DNA from: Clostridiales bacterium
GTDB lineage: Bacteria > Bacillota > Clostridia > Oscillospirales > Oscillospiraceae
NCBI GenBank assembly: GCA_019418625.1
Contig: DYBL01000047.1
Coordinates: 1-22,900 of the forward strand
Direction of reading: 5' to 3'
Length of the DNA stretch: 22,900 bases
This document shows, in pieces, positions 1 to 7,998 of the stretch; the first letter of the stretch is position 1, and each line of letters starts with the position of its first letter. Below the pieces are notes generated by a model, which saw only the letters and a program-made list of their open reading frames with translations, was not told the origin of the DNA and ran no database searches. The translations under genes were made by a program, and so were the position numbers.

Positions 1-2921
1 AACACGGGGATGAGCACCCGGGGGCGGGCCACGCCTGCCTTGGGGGCGGCACGGGAGAAGGCCGGGGCCTCCAGCACGGGTACAGCCTCAGGCACGGTGG
101 GGGTCCGCATGGGGAAGATGGACTCCAGGGTCTGGTCATAGGGTCCGGACAGCTCGGAGAGAGTCACAGACTCGCACTCGCAGCAGATGGAGCCGCTGGC
201 ATTGGTGACGCCCACGCAGACGCCGGTGGGAAGATCCTCCGCCACCTCCAGCAGCAGGGCAGCCGGACGGCGGGCAAAGAGGCCGGCGGGGAGGAATGCG
301 TCGGTGAAGGAGAAGCCCAGGCCGTTGCCAAGGCAGGACTTCATAATGGACACGGCGATGCCGCCGTAGCCCACCACGGAGGCGGAGACTACCTTGCCGG
401 AGGCGATGGCCGCCTCGGCCGCGTCCAGCGTCTCCACCAGGCTCCCGGGGATCAGATTGCCGTCCTCGCCCACCTGGGGAGCCAGGAGATAGACCTTGTG
501 GCCGGGGGCCTTGAACTCATTGGAGAGGATGCGGCTCGTGTGTCCCAGGGACACGGCGAAAGACACCAGCGTGGGGGGCACATCCAGATCGTTGAAGGAG
601 CCGGACATGGAGTCCTTGCCGCCGATGGCGGCGCACTGGAGATCCAGCTGGGCAGAGAGAGCGCCCAGCAGGGCGGCCACAGGCTTGCCCCAGCGGCTGG
701 GCGCGGTGCCCAGCTTTTCAAAGTACTCCTGGAAGGAGAGCCAGCACTTGCGGCGGGAGCCGCCGGCGGCGATGACCTTGGCCACGGACTCGGCCACGGC
801 CAGATACGCGCCCCGGTAGGGACTCTCCTCCATGACGTGGGGGTCGCCGCCCCAGGCCATGATGGAGCAGGTGGTGGTGTCGTGGTCCAGCACCGGGAGC
901 TTGGCCACCATGGACTGGGTGGGAGTCTTCTGGTACTTGCCGCCGAAGGGCATCACTACGGAGCCTGCGCCGATGGTGGAGTCAAAGCGTTCGCAAAGGC
1001 CCTGCCGGGAGCAGAGATTCAGGTCGCCGGCGAGGGTCAGGAGGGTGTCGTGGAAGTTGGTGACGGGGATGGACTTGGGCGCACGGGGGGCGTCCACGAC
1101 AGCGGCGGCCCGCTTGGCCGCGCCGTTGGTATTGAGGAAGGCGCGGGAGAGGTCTGCCACCGTGCGGCCGTTCCAGTGCATGACCATGCGGCCCGTGTCG
1201 GTGACCACGGCCACCACGGTGGCCTCCAGGTTCTCCTGGTGAGCCAGGTCGATGAAGCGGTCGGCGTCGCCGGGGGCCACCACCACGGCCATGCGCTCCT
1301 GGGATTCGGAGATAGCAAGCTCCGTGGCGTCCAGGCCCTCATACTTCTTGGTGACCTTGTTCAGATCGATGTCCAGAGAGTCGGCCAGCTCGCCCACGGC
1401 CACACTGACGCCGCCGGCGCCGAAGTCGTTGCACCGCTTGATGAGGCGCACGGCCTCGCCGCAGCGGAACAGCCGCTGGAGCTTGCGCTCTTCAGGAGCA
1501 TTGCCCTTCTGGACTTCTGCCGAGCAGGTGGAAACGGACGCCGTGTCGTGGCGCTTGGAAGAGCCGGTGGCACCGCCGATGCCGTCCCGGCCGGTGCGGC
1601 CGCCCAGGAGGATCACCACGTCGCCGGGGACGGGGACCTCCCGGCGGACGTTGCCCGCAGGCACGGCGCCCACCACGGCGCCGATCTCCATGCGCTTGGC
1701 GGCGTAGCCCTTGTGGTAGATCTCGTCCACCAATCCGGTGGCAAGGCCGATCTGGTTGCCGTAGGAGCTGTAGCCGTTGGCGGCGGCGGTGACGATCTTG
1801 CGCTGGGGGAGCTTGCCGGGCAGCGTCTCGGACAAAGGCGTGCGGGGGTCCGCCGCGCCGGTGACGCGCATGGCCTGATAGACGTAGCCCCGGCCCGCCA
1901 GGGGGTCACGGATGGCGCCGCCGATGCAGGTGGCCGCGCCGCCGAAGGGCTCAATCTCCGTGGGATGGTTGTGGGTCTCGTTTTTGAAGAGCAGCAGCCA
2001 GGGCTTTTTCTCTCCGTCCTCGTCCACATCGATCTTTACCGTGCAGGCGTTGATCTCCTCGGATTCGTCCAGATCCGTCAGGGCGCCGGTCTTTTTCAGG
2101 TACTTGGCGCCCCGGGTGCCCATGTCCATGAGGGTGATGGGCTTTTCCCCGGCGTTCGTGGCCTCCCGGACGGCCAGGTAGCGGTCGTAGGCGGCCTTTA
2201 CGGCGGGGTCTTCAAAGGTCAGATCGGTGAGCACTGTGGAGAAGGTGGTGTGGCGGCAGTGGTCGGACCAGTAGGTGTCCAGGATCCGCAGCTCCGTGAT
2301 GGTGGGGTCCCGGCCCTCCTTGGCGAAGTAGGCCCGGCAGCACTTGAGATCGTCCACGTCCATGGCGAGGTTCAGCGAGGAGATCAGGTCCTCCAGCGTC
2401 CGGTCGCCCATGGCCATGAAGCCCCGCAGCACATCGGGGGGCTCCGGTGCCGTCACCTCCATGGCAAGGGACACGGCAGGCTCCAGGCTGGCTTCCCGGG
2501 CTTCCACGGGGTTGATCACATAGCGCTTGATCTTCTCCACGTCCTCCGGCGTCAGCTCGCCGGAGAGCAGGTACACCCTGGCGGTGCGGACGGTGGGCCG
2601 CTCGCCCTGGGTCATCAGCTGGATGCAGGCCCGGGCCGAGTCTGCCCGCTGGTCAAACTGGCCGGGCAGGTATTCCACAGCGAACGCCACGGCGTCCTGA
2701 GCGGGCAGGGCGGCGGACACGTCGTCCACCTGGGGCTCGGAGAACACGGTGCGCACAGCCCGTGCAAAGGTCTCCTCGTCCAGACCCTCCACGTCATAGC
2801 GGTTCAAAAGCCGCACCTCGGTCAATCGGGTGATGCCCAGCAGGGTCTGCAGCTCCTGATAAAGCCCCGCGGCCTCCTGCCGCAGATGGGGCTTTTTTTC
2901 AACATACACACGTCGTACCAT
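1..2921 (-). CDS. purL: Phosphoribosylformylglycinamidine synthase, long single-chain type (partial, 3' end cut by window)
   Basis: Step 4 of purine synthesis: converts FGAR, glutamine and ATP to FGAM in the cytosol. About 973 codons are visible with no stop before the left edge. The motif YWSDHCRHTTF lies near residue 220 and HNHPTEIEPFGG near residue 310; both are PurL signatures of the ATP-binding AIRS-like halves. The last visible residues, RPRVLIPV, look like the first strand of the C-terminal class I glutaminase domain, so this is the fused long form (usually about 1,230-1,300 aa), which needs no separate purQ or purS. The roughly 270-residue glutaminase domain lies outside the window. 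The ATG directly abuts the purD stop codon, and its Shine-Dalgarno GGAGGG (complement of 2929-2934) lies inside the end of purD, so the two are probably translationally coupled. It is the last visible gene of the pur operon. Confidence 0.96.
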   Translation of the reverse strand, partial: MVRRVYVEKKPHLRQEAAGLYQELQTLLGITRLTEVRLLNRYDVEGLDEETFARAVRTVFSEPQVDDVSAALPAQDAVAFAVEYLPGQFDQRADSARACIQLMTQGERPTVRTARVYLLSGELTPEDVEKIKRYVINPVEAREASLEPAVSLAMEVTAPEPPDVLRGFMAMGDRTLEDLISSLNLAMDVDDLKCCRAYFAKEGRDPTITELRILDTYWSDHCRHTTFSTVLTDLTFEDPAVKAAYDRYLAVREATNAGEKPITLMDMGTRGAKYLKKTGALTDLDESEEINACTVKIDVDEDGEKKPWLLLFKNETHNHPTEIEPFGGAATCIGGAIRDPLAGRGYVYQAMRVTGAADPRTPLSETLPGKLPQRKIVTAAANGYSSYGNQIGLATGLVDEIYHKGYAAKRMEIGAVVGAVPAGNVRREVPVPGDVVILLGGRTGRDGIGGATGSSKRHDTASVSTCSAEVQKGNAPEERKLQRLFRCGEAVRLIKRCNDFGAGGVSVAVGELADSLDIDLNKVTKKYEGLDATELAISESQERMAVVVAPGDADRFIDLAHQENLEATVVAVVTDTGRMVMHWNGRTVADLSRAFLNTNGAAKRAAAVVDAPRAPKSIPVTNFHDTLLTLAGDLNLCSRQGLCERFDSTIGAGSVVMPFGGKYQKTPTQSMVAKLPVLDHDTTTCSIMAWGGDPHVMEESPYRGAYLAVAESVAKVIAAGGSRRKCWLSFQEYFEKLGTAPSRWGKPVAALLGALSAQLDLQCAAIGGKDSMSGSFNDLDVPPTLVSFAVSLGHTSRILSNEFKAPGHKVYLLAPQVGEDGNLIPGSLVETLDAAEAAIASGKVVSASVVGYGGIAVSIMKSCLGNGLGFSFTDAFLPAGLFARRPAALLLEVAEDLPTGVCVGVTNASGSICCECESVTLSELSGPYDQTLESIFPMRTPTVPEAVPVLEAPAFSRAAPKAGVARPRVLIPV

Positions 2922-4202
2922 TTACTGTCCCTCCAATGCCGCCAGAGCCCGGCGGCCGATGTCATGGCGCAGATATTTTCCATCGAATGTGACGGTGTCC
3001 GCGGCGGCGTAGGCATCGGCAAGAGCCTGACGCAGCGTGGGCGCCGCGGCGGTGATGCCCAGTACCCGGCCGCCGCTGGTGACCAGGGTATCGCCCTCCA
3101 GCTTGTCGCCGGCATGGTAGCAGGTGACATTTGCCGGGAACGCGGCGGGCAGTGTGATGGGCTTGCCTTTTTCATAGTGGGCGGGGTAGCCGCCGGAGGC
3201 CAGGATGACGCAGGCGGCGGCGCCGTCGCTCCACTCCACGTCCAGCTTACCCAGGGTCTCGTTCTCCACCGCCTGCATGATGGTGAGAAGATCGGTCTTC
3301 AAAAGGGGCAGCACCACCTGGGTCTCCGGGTCGCCGAAGCGGCAGTTGTACTCGATGACTCTGGGACCGTCGGGGGTGAGCATAAGGCCGAAGTACAGGC
3401 AGCCCTTGAAGGGGCAGCCCTCGGCGCGCATGGCCGCCAGGGTGGGCAGGAAGATGGTGTCCATGCAGACCTGGGCGATCTCCGGGGTGTAGCAGGGGTT
3501 GGGGGCCACCGTGCCCATGCCGCCGGTGTTGAGGCCGGTGTCGCCGTCCCCGGCGCGCTTGTGGTCCATGGAGGAGACCATGGGACGGATGGCGGTGCCG
3601 TCGGTGAAGGCCAGGACGCTGACCTCCGGACCGGTGAGGAACTGCTCGATGACGATCTCATTGCCGGAGTCGCCGAAAGCCTTGTCCTCCATGATGGTCT
3701 TCACGGCGTCACGGGCCTCGTCCAGGTTCTGGGGGATCAGTACGCCCTTGCCCAGGGCCAGGCCGTCGGCCTTGATGACGATGGGGAAGGAGGCGCCCTC
3801 CAGATAGACCATGGCCTCCTTGGGATCATGGAACACCTGGTAGTCGGCGGTGGGGATGCCGTATTTTTTCATGAGGTTTTTGGAAAAGACCTTGCTGGAC
3901 TCGATGCGGGCGGCCTTGGCGTCGGGACCGAAGCAGGGAATGCCCGCCTCGTGGAGGGCGTCCACGCAGCCCAGGGCCAGAGGATCGTCCGGGGCCACCA
4001 CGGCGAAGTCCACCTGGTGCTCCACGGCAAAATCCACAATGGCGCTGATATCCTTGGCCCCGATCTGGGGCACGCACACGGCGTCGGCGGCAATGCCGCC
4101 GTTGCCGGGCAGAGCGTAGATGGTCTCCACCTCCGGGTTTTCCCGGAGCTTTTTGATAATGGCGTGCTCGCGGCCACCGCCGCCCACGACCAGAAGTTTC
4201 AT
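2922..4202 (-). CDS. purD: Phosphoribosylamine-glycine ligase (GAR synthetase)
   Basis: Step 2 of purine synthesis: ligates glycine to phosphoribosylamine using ATP. The protein is 426 aa, the normal length for a monofunctional bacterial PurD. It begins with the Rossmann-like MKLLVVGGGGREHA. The ATP-grasp glycine-rich region KADGLALGKGV is near residues 142-155, and the metal/ATP site EYNCRFGDPETQ is near residues 283-295. The ATG is preceded by a strong GGAGGAG six bases upstream. Unlike the other pur genes it follows a 213-nt gap after purH that contains four inverted repeats. A weak possible minus-strand promoter (TTGTTT, 17 nt, CATCAT) can be read there, so purD-purL could have some independent expression. 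Identity is secure; the separate promoter is a guess. Confidence 0.97.
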   Translation of the reverse strand: MKLLVVGGGGREHAIIKKLRENPEVETIYALPGNGGIAADAVCVPQIGAKDISAIVDFAVEHQVDFAVVAPDDPLALGCVDALHEAGIPCFGPDAKAARIESSKVFSKNLMKKYGIPTADYQVFHDPKEAMVYLEGASFPIVIKADGLALGKGVLIPQNLDEARDAVKTIMEDKAFGDSGNEIVIEQFLTGPEVSVLAFTDGTAIRPMVSSMDHKRAGDGDTGLNTGGMGTVAPNPCYTPEIAQVCMDTIFLPTLAAMRAEGCPFKGCLYFGLMLTPDGPRVIEYNCRFGDPETQVVLPLLKTDLLTIMQAVENETLGKLDVEWSDGAAACVILASGGYPAHYEKGKPITLPAAFPANVTCYHAGDKLEGDTLVTSGGRVLGITAAAPTLRQALADAYAAADTVTFDGKYLRHDIGRRALAALEGQ

Positions 4203-4294
4203 AGTTCACTCCTCCTGCTATCCTGCTTACCGGCCCGGGAGGCCGGGAAAATGATGCCGGAAAGATTTGCTGGAAACAAATCCGTTTTGCACTG

Positions 4295-4415
4295 ATTTTC
4301 GCCGCGGCGTGTACGTGGCGAAAATACCTTGACCCAGCCGCCCTGGGCGGCGATCACCAGTGACCGCTGTCACTGGTGGTGGGGGAGATCGAGGGGGAGA
4401 TACTCCCCCTCGATC
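4295..4415. repeat. Cluster of four inverted repeats (stem-loops) between purH and purD
   Basis: Four palindromes lie almost end to end. They are 4387-4415 (13-bp arms GATCGAGGGGGAG, 3-nt loop, touching the purH stop codon), 4355-4378 (10-bp arms CACCAGTGAC, 4-nt loop), 4337-4351 (6-bp arms GCCGCC, 3-nt loop) and 4295-4325 (9-bp arms ATTTTCGCC, 13-nt loop). None is followed by a uridine run on the minus strand, so they do not look like ordinary intrinsic terminators. In the operon transcript they would form a structured spacer that could slow decay from the 3' side of the purH message, attenuate expression of purD-purL, or bind a factor. Base pairing is seen directly; function is unknown. Confidence 0.7.
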
Positions 4416-5594
4416 TTAGTGGTGGAACAGCCGCATGCCGGTAAAGCACATGGTCATACCGTACTTGTCGGCCGTCTCGATGACGTGGTCGTCCCGGATG
4501 GAGCCGCCGGGCTCGGCGATGTACTGCACGCCGGACTTGCGGGCCCGCTCCACGTTGTCGCCGAAGGGGAAGAAGGCGTCGGAGCCAACGGTGACGCCGG
4601 ACTGGGTGGCGATCCACTCCTTTTTCTCCTGGGCCGTCAGCACCTCGGGCTTGACGGTGAAGGTCTGCTGCCACACGCCGTCAGCCAGGATATCCTCATA
4701 TTCGTCGGAGGTGTAGATGTCGATGGCGTTGTCCCGGTCGGGGCGGCGGATGCCCTCCACGAACTGGAGGCCCAGTACCTTGGGATGCTGTCTGAGGTAC
4801 CAGTTGTCGGCCTTGTTGCCGGCCAGGCGCGTGCAGTGGATGCGGCTTTGCTGGCCGGCGCCCACGCCGATGGCCTGGCCGTTTTTCACGTAGCACACGG
4901 AGTTGGACTGGGTATACTTGAGGGTGATGAGGGAGACGATCATGTCGATCTTGGCCTCGCGGGGCAGGTCGTGGTTCTTGGTGACGATGTTGCCCAGCAG
5001 GTCCTCGTCGATCTTGAAGTTGTTGCGGCCCTGCTGGAAGGTGACGCCGAACACGTCCTTGTACTCCTGCTCGGCGGGCACGTAGTCCGGGTCGATTTGA
5101 ACTACATTGTAGTTGCCCTTTTTCTTGGTTTTCAGGATCTCCAGGGCCTCGTCGGTGTAGCCGGGGGCGATGACGCCGTCGGAGACCTCGTACTTCAGGT
5201 ACCGGGCGGTGGCGGCGTCGCACACGTCGGAGAGGGCCGCCCAGTCGCCGTAGGAGCAAAGCCGGTCGGCGCCGCGGGCCCGGATGTAGGCGCAGGCGAT
5301 GGGGGAGAGCTCCGCCGTCTCATCCACAAAGTAGATCTTCTTGTCCACGTCGGTCAGGGGCAGGCCCACGGCGGCGCCGGCGGGGGAGACGTGCTTGAAG
5401 CTGGCGGCGGCGGGCAGGCCGGTGGCAGCCTTGAGTTCGCGGACCAGCTGCCAGGAGTTCAGGGCGTCGAGAAAGTTGATGTAGCCGGGCTTGCCGTTCA
5501 AAACGGTGATGGGCAGGTCGGACCCGTCGCGCATGAAGATGCGGGAGGGCTTTTGGTTGGGGTTGCAGCCGTATTTCAGTTCCAGTTCTGTCAT
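4416..5594 (-). CDS. purH: AICAR formyltransferase, stand-alone (PurH C-terminal activity only)
   Basis: Step 9 of purine synthesis: transfers the formyl group of 10-formyl-THF to AICAR, giving FAICAR. The 392-aa protein matches the transformylase half of PurH, with the SFKHVSPAGAAVG motif (the catalytic Lys-His pair is KH) near residues 66-78 and a conserved tail containing SDAFFPFGDNVERA. The N-terminal MGS-like IMP cyclohydrolase domain of ordinary bifunctional PurH (about 510 aa) is absent; the preceding gene supplies that activity. The start at 5594 is chosen because AAGGAG lies 8 nt upstream and family members begin near MTELELKYG; an upstream in-frame start at 5654 would lie inside purO. 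It begins 13 nt after the purO stop. Confidence 0.93.
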   Translation of the reverse strand: MTELELKYGCNPNQKPSRIFMRDGSDLPITVLNGKPGYINFLDALNSWQLVRELKAATGLPAAASFKHVSPAGAAVGLPLTDVDKKIYFVDETAELSPIACAYIRARGADRLCSYGDWAALSDVCDAATARYLKYEVSDGVIAPGYTDEALEILKTKKKGNYNVVQIDPDYVPAEQEYKDVFGVTFQQGRNNFKIDEDLLGNIVTKNHDLPREAKIDMIVSLITLKYTQSNSVCYVKNGQAIGVGAGQQSRIHCTRLAGNKADNWYLRQHPKVLGLQFVEGIRRPDRDNAIDIYTSDEYEDILADGVWQQTFTVKPEVLTAQEKKEWIATQSGVTVGSDAFFPFGDNVERARKSGVQYIAEPGGSIRDDHVIETADKYGMTMCFTGMRLFHH

Positions 5595-5607
5595 GATTCC
5601 CGCTCCT

Positions 5608-6321
5608 TTACTGATACTTGTTGATGATGCGCTGGGTGAACGTGCCGCTGGCAAGGTCTGTGAACCGGACGAACAGGGAGATCTTGTTGTCCTCGTTCAG
5701 GTTCTCCCAGAGTGCGGCGGTGAAGGCATCGATATCCCCGTCGATGGCCACCAGCTCGGGCTCGCCGTGGAAGGTGGGGATGGGGCTGCCGTCGGTGACG
5801 TAGGTGTGGAGGAAGTGGCCCAGGCCCGCCTGACCGGGATATTCAAAGGTCTGACGCAGGCAGGCAGAGCCGGCGGCGTCGGCGGACTTCAAAATGGAGA
5901 GCTTGTAGCTTCCGTCGGGGCTGAGAAGGCCGGAGATGCGGGGCGTCCAGTTGGGGCCGTCGGGCTCGAACTCCCGGGTGCGCAGAGCCTGCTCCATGGG
6001 AAGGCCCCGCTCCAGGAAGTCCCGGATGGTGTCGGTCTGGTCGCCGTTGGTGACGATGAGGCCCCGGCCCAGCTGGCGGACGGGATGGTAGATGATAAGG
6101 CTGGGGTCCTCCACCTTGCTGGGGTCATAGGCCTGGGTGCGGATGCCGTCGCTCTCTTTCACGAAGACCCGGTTGCGGCTGTTGGCACTGCGGCCCATGA
6201 TGAAGTAGGCGGCCACGGAAGTTTTCCCGTCGGGGGTCTTGCCCAGCACGATGCCCCGGCCGGGGTAGGGGTTGGTTGCGAGCAGCTGGCAAAGATCCAG
6301 CGGCGTGTAGAAATCGTTCAT
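5608..6321 (-). CDS. purO: IMP cyclohydrolase, PurO-type
   Basis: Last step of IMP synthesis: closes FAICAR to IMP. The 237-aa sequence (NPYPGRGIVLGKT near the N-terminus, then AYFIMGRSANSRNRVF, EFEPDGPNWTPRISG and LWENLNEDNKISLFVR) matches the IMP_cyclohyd family first described as archaeal PurO. It has no resemblance to the MGS-like cyclohydrolase domain of bacterial PurH. It sits directly before a transformylase-only PurH, so the pair replaces the usual bifunctional enzyme. Its ATG lies 1 nt after the purN stop, with AAGGAG inside the end of purN, implying coupling. Family assignment rests on recognised sequence; the reaction is inferred from the family and from pathway completeness. Confidence 0.87.
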   Translation of the reverse strand: MNDFYTPLDLCQLLATNPYPGRGIVLGKTPDGKTSVAAYFIMGRSANSRNRVFVKESDGIRTQAYDPSKVEDPSLIIYHPVRQLGRGLIVTNGDQTDTIRDFLERGLPMEQALRTREFEPDGPNWTPRISGLLSPDGSYKLSILKSADAAGSACLRQTFEYPGQAGLGHFLHTYVTDGSPIPTFHGEPELVAIDGDIDAFTAALWENLNEDNKISLFVRFTDLASGTFTQRIINKYQ

Positions 6322-6322
6322 A

Positions 6323-6931
6323 TCAGTTCTCCTTTGTAAGTTCCGCGCTCAAAAGCTCGGCAGCCTGGGGAAGCAGCACCCATTCGGCCTGCTCCATGAC
6401 CCGGCGCTGCAGCGTTTCCGGTGTGTCGCCGGGCAGGACCTCCACGGCTTTTTGCAGCAAAATGCGGCCGCCGTCCGGGATCTCGTTGACCAGATGGACG
6501 GTGGCGCCGGTGACTTTCACGCCCCGCTCCAGGGCAGCTTCGTGGACCTTGAGGCCGTAGAAGCCCTTGCCGCAGAATGCGGGGATGAGGGAGGGATGGA
6601 CGTTGAGGATACGGCCATCCCAGCGGGCGGTGAACTCCGCCGAGAGGATGGACAAAAAGCCTGCCAGGGTGATGAGGTCGATGTGATATGCTTCAAGCTT
6701 TTCGGTAAGGGCGGACTCGAAGTCCGCCTGGGACATCTGCTTTTTGGAAAATGCCGCGGCGTCCACGCCATGATTGGCCGCCCGGGTAAGGGCGTAGGCA
6801 TTGGGATTGCTGGCGCACACCAGCACGATCTGGCCGTGGGGGATGTCCCCCCGCTCCTGGGCCTGGAGCAGCGCCTCCAAGTTGGTGCCGCCGCCGGAGA
6901 CGAACACGGCGATGCGGGCGCGCTTCAGCAT
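6323..6931 (-). CDS. purN: Phosphoribosylglycinamide formyltransferase (10-formyl-THF dependent)
   Basis: Step 3 of purine synthesis: formylates GAR to FGAR with 10-formyl-THF. The 202-aa protein has the normal PurN length. It has the N-terminal phosphate-binding VSGGGTNLEALL (residues 11-22), the catalytic NVHPSLIPAF segment with Asn110 and His112, and Asp153 in VNEIPDGG as the third catalytic residue. Its start overlaps the end of purM by 7 nt, and purO follows after 1 nt, so purM-purN-purO is likely a translationally coupled block. No formate-dependent purT is visible, so this is probably the only GAR transformylase encoded here. Confidence 0.96.
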   Translation of the reverse strand: MLKRARIAVFVSGGGTNLEALLQAQERGDIPHGQIVLVCASNPNAYALTRAANHGVDAAAFSKKQMSQADFESALTEKLEAYHIDLITLAGFLSILSAEFTARWDGRILNVHPSLIPAFCGKGFYGLKVHEAALERGVKVTGATVHLVNEIPDGGRILLQKAVEVLPGDTPETLQRRVMEQAEWVLLPQAAELLSAELTKEN

Positions 6932-7953
6932 AGCACCACCCGCTCTTCACTCTTGGCGATCTCGCCGATCACATAGGCGCCGCAGTCCAGCGCGGCGATG
7001 GCGGCGTCCGCGTCCTCGGGAGAGACCACCACGGTCATGCCCACACCCATGTTGAAGGTGTTGAACATGTCCCGCTGGGGGATGGAGCCGGCGGACTGGA
7101 GCATGGTAAAGATGGGGGGCGTTTTCACGGCGTCCAGCCGGATGCGGGCGCCCAGGCCCTCGGGAAGGCACCGGGGGATGTTTTCAAAGAAGCCGCCGCC
7201 GGTGATGTGGCTGACGCCCTTGACGGTCACGGCCTCCATGCACCGGAGCACCGGCTTGACATAGATCTTCGTGGGGGTGAGCAGGGCCTCGCCCAGCGTC
7301 ATGCCAAGCTCGTCGGAGTAGACGCCCAGGTCCGCGTGCTCCACGTCGAACACCTTGCGTACCAGGGAGTAGCCGTTGGAGTGGATGCCGGAGGAGGGCA
7401 GGGCCAGGATGATGTCGCCGGGATGCATGGTATTGTGGTCGATGATCCGGGGCTTGTCCACCAGGCCCACGGAGAAGCCCGCCAGGTCATAGTCGTCGGG
7501 CGCCATGACGCCGGGGTGCTCGGCGGTCTCGCCGCCGATGAGGGCGCAGCCGGCCTGGCAGCAGCCCTCCGCCACGCCGGAGACCAGCGTGGCTACCTTC
7601 TCGGCCTCGTTTTTGCCGATGGCGATGTAGTCCAGGAAGAAAAGGGGCTTTGCGCCGCAGCAGATGATGTCGTTGACGCACATGGCCACGCAGTCAATGC
7701 CCACGGTGTCGTGCTTGTCCAGCAGCTGGGCGATGCGCTGCTTGGTGCCCACGCCGTCCGTGCCGGAGACCAGCACCGGCTCGGTCATGCCGGCAAGGTC
7801 CGGGGCGAACAATCCGCCGAATCCGCCGATGTCGGAGACCACGCCGGGGATCATGGTGCGCTCCACATGCTTGCGCATGAGCCGGACGCCCTCGTAGCCC
7901 GCCTCAATGTTGACGCCGGCGGCAGCGTAGGACGCGGAATGGGATTCGTTCAT
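6925..7953 (-). CDS. purM: Phosphoribosylformylglycinamidine cyclo-ligase (AIR synthetase)
   Basis: Step 5 of purine synthesis: ATP-dependent closure of FGAM to AIR. The 342-aa length is typical. The signature GTDGVGTK is at residues 64-71, followed by the DCVAMCVNDIICCGAKPLFFLDY region, and the family motifs IGGETAEHPGVM and ALPSSGIHSNGYSLVR are present. The ATG at 7953 is preceded by AGGAGG. It begins 45 nt after purF and overlaps purN. PurM is homologous to the PurL synthetase halves, but this length and the MNESHSASYAAAGV start identify it as PurM. Confidence 0.97.
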   Translation of the reverse strand: MNESHSASYAAAGVNIEAGYEGVRLMRKHVERTMIPGVVSDIGGFGGLFAPDLAGMTEPVLVSGTDGVGTKQRIAQLLDKHDTVGIDCVAMCVNDIICCGAKPLFFLDYIAIGKNEAEKVATLVSGVAEGCCQAGCALIGGETAEHPGVMAPDDYDLAGFSVGLVDKPRIIDHNTMHPGDIILALPSSGIHSNGYSLVRKVFDVEHADLGVYSDELGMTLGEALLTPTKIYVKPVLRCMEAVTVKGVSHITGGGFFENIPRCLPEGLGARIRLDAVKTPPIFTMLQSAGSIPQRDMFNTFNMGVGMTVVVSPEDADAAIAALDCGAYVIGEIAKSEERVVLC

Positions 7954-7998
7954 GTCAATGCCCTCCTATGGAGTGAAAGATTGGAAACCGGGAAGAAA

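Noticed and set aside
498..4295. 1,265-codon open frame on the plus strand
   Set aside because: It lies antisense to purL and purD, is rich in Gly/His/Val/Ala low-complexity sequence, and shows no domain. It is a codon-bias shadow of high-GC genes with strong third-position preference.
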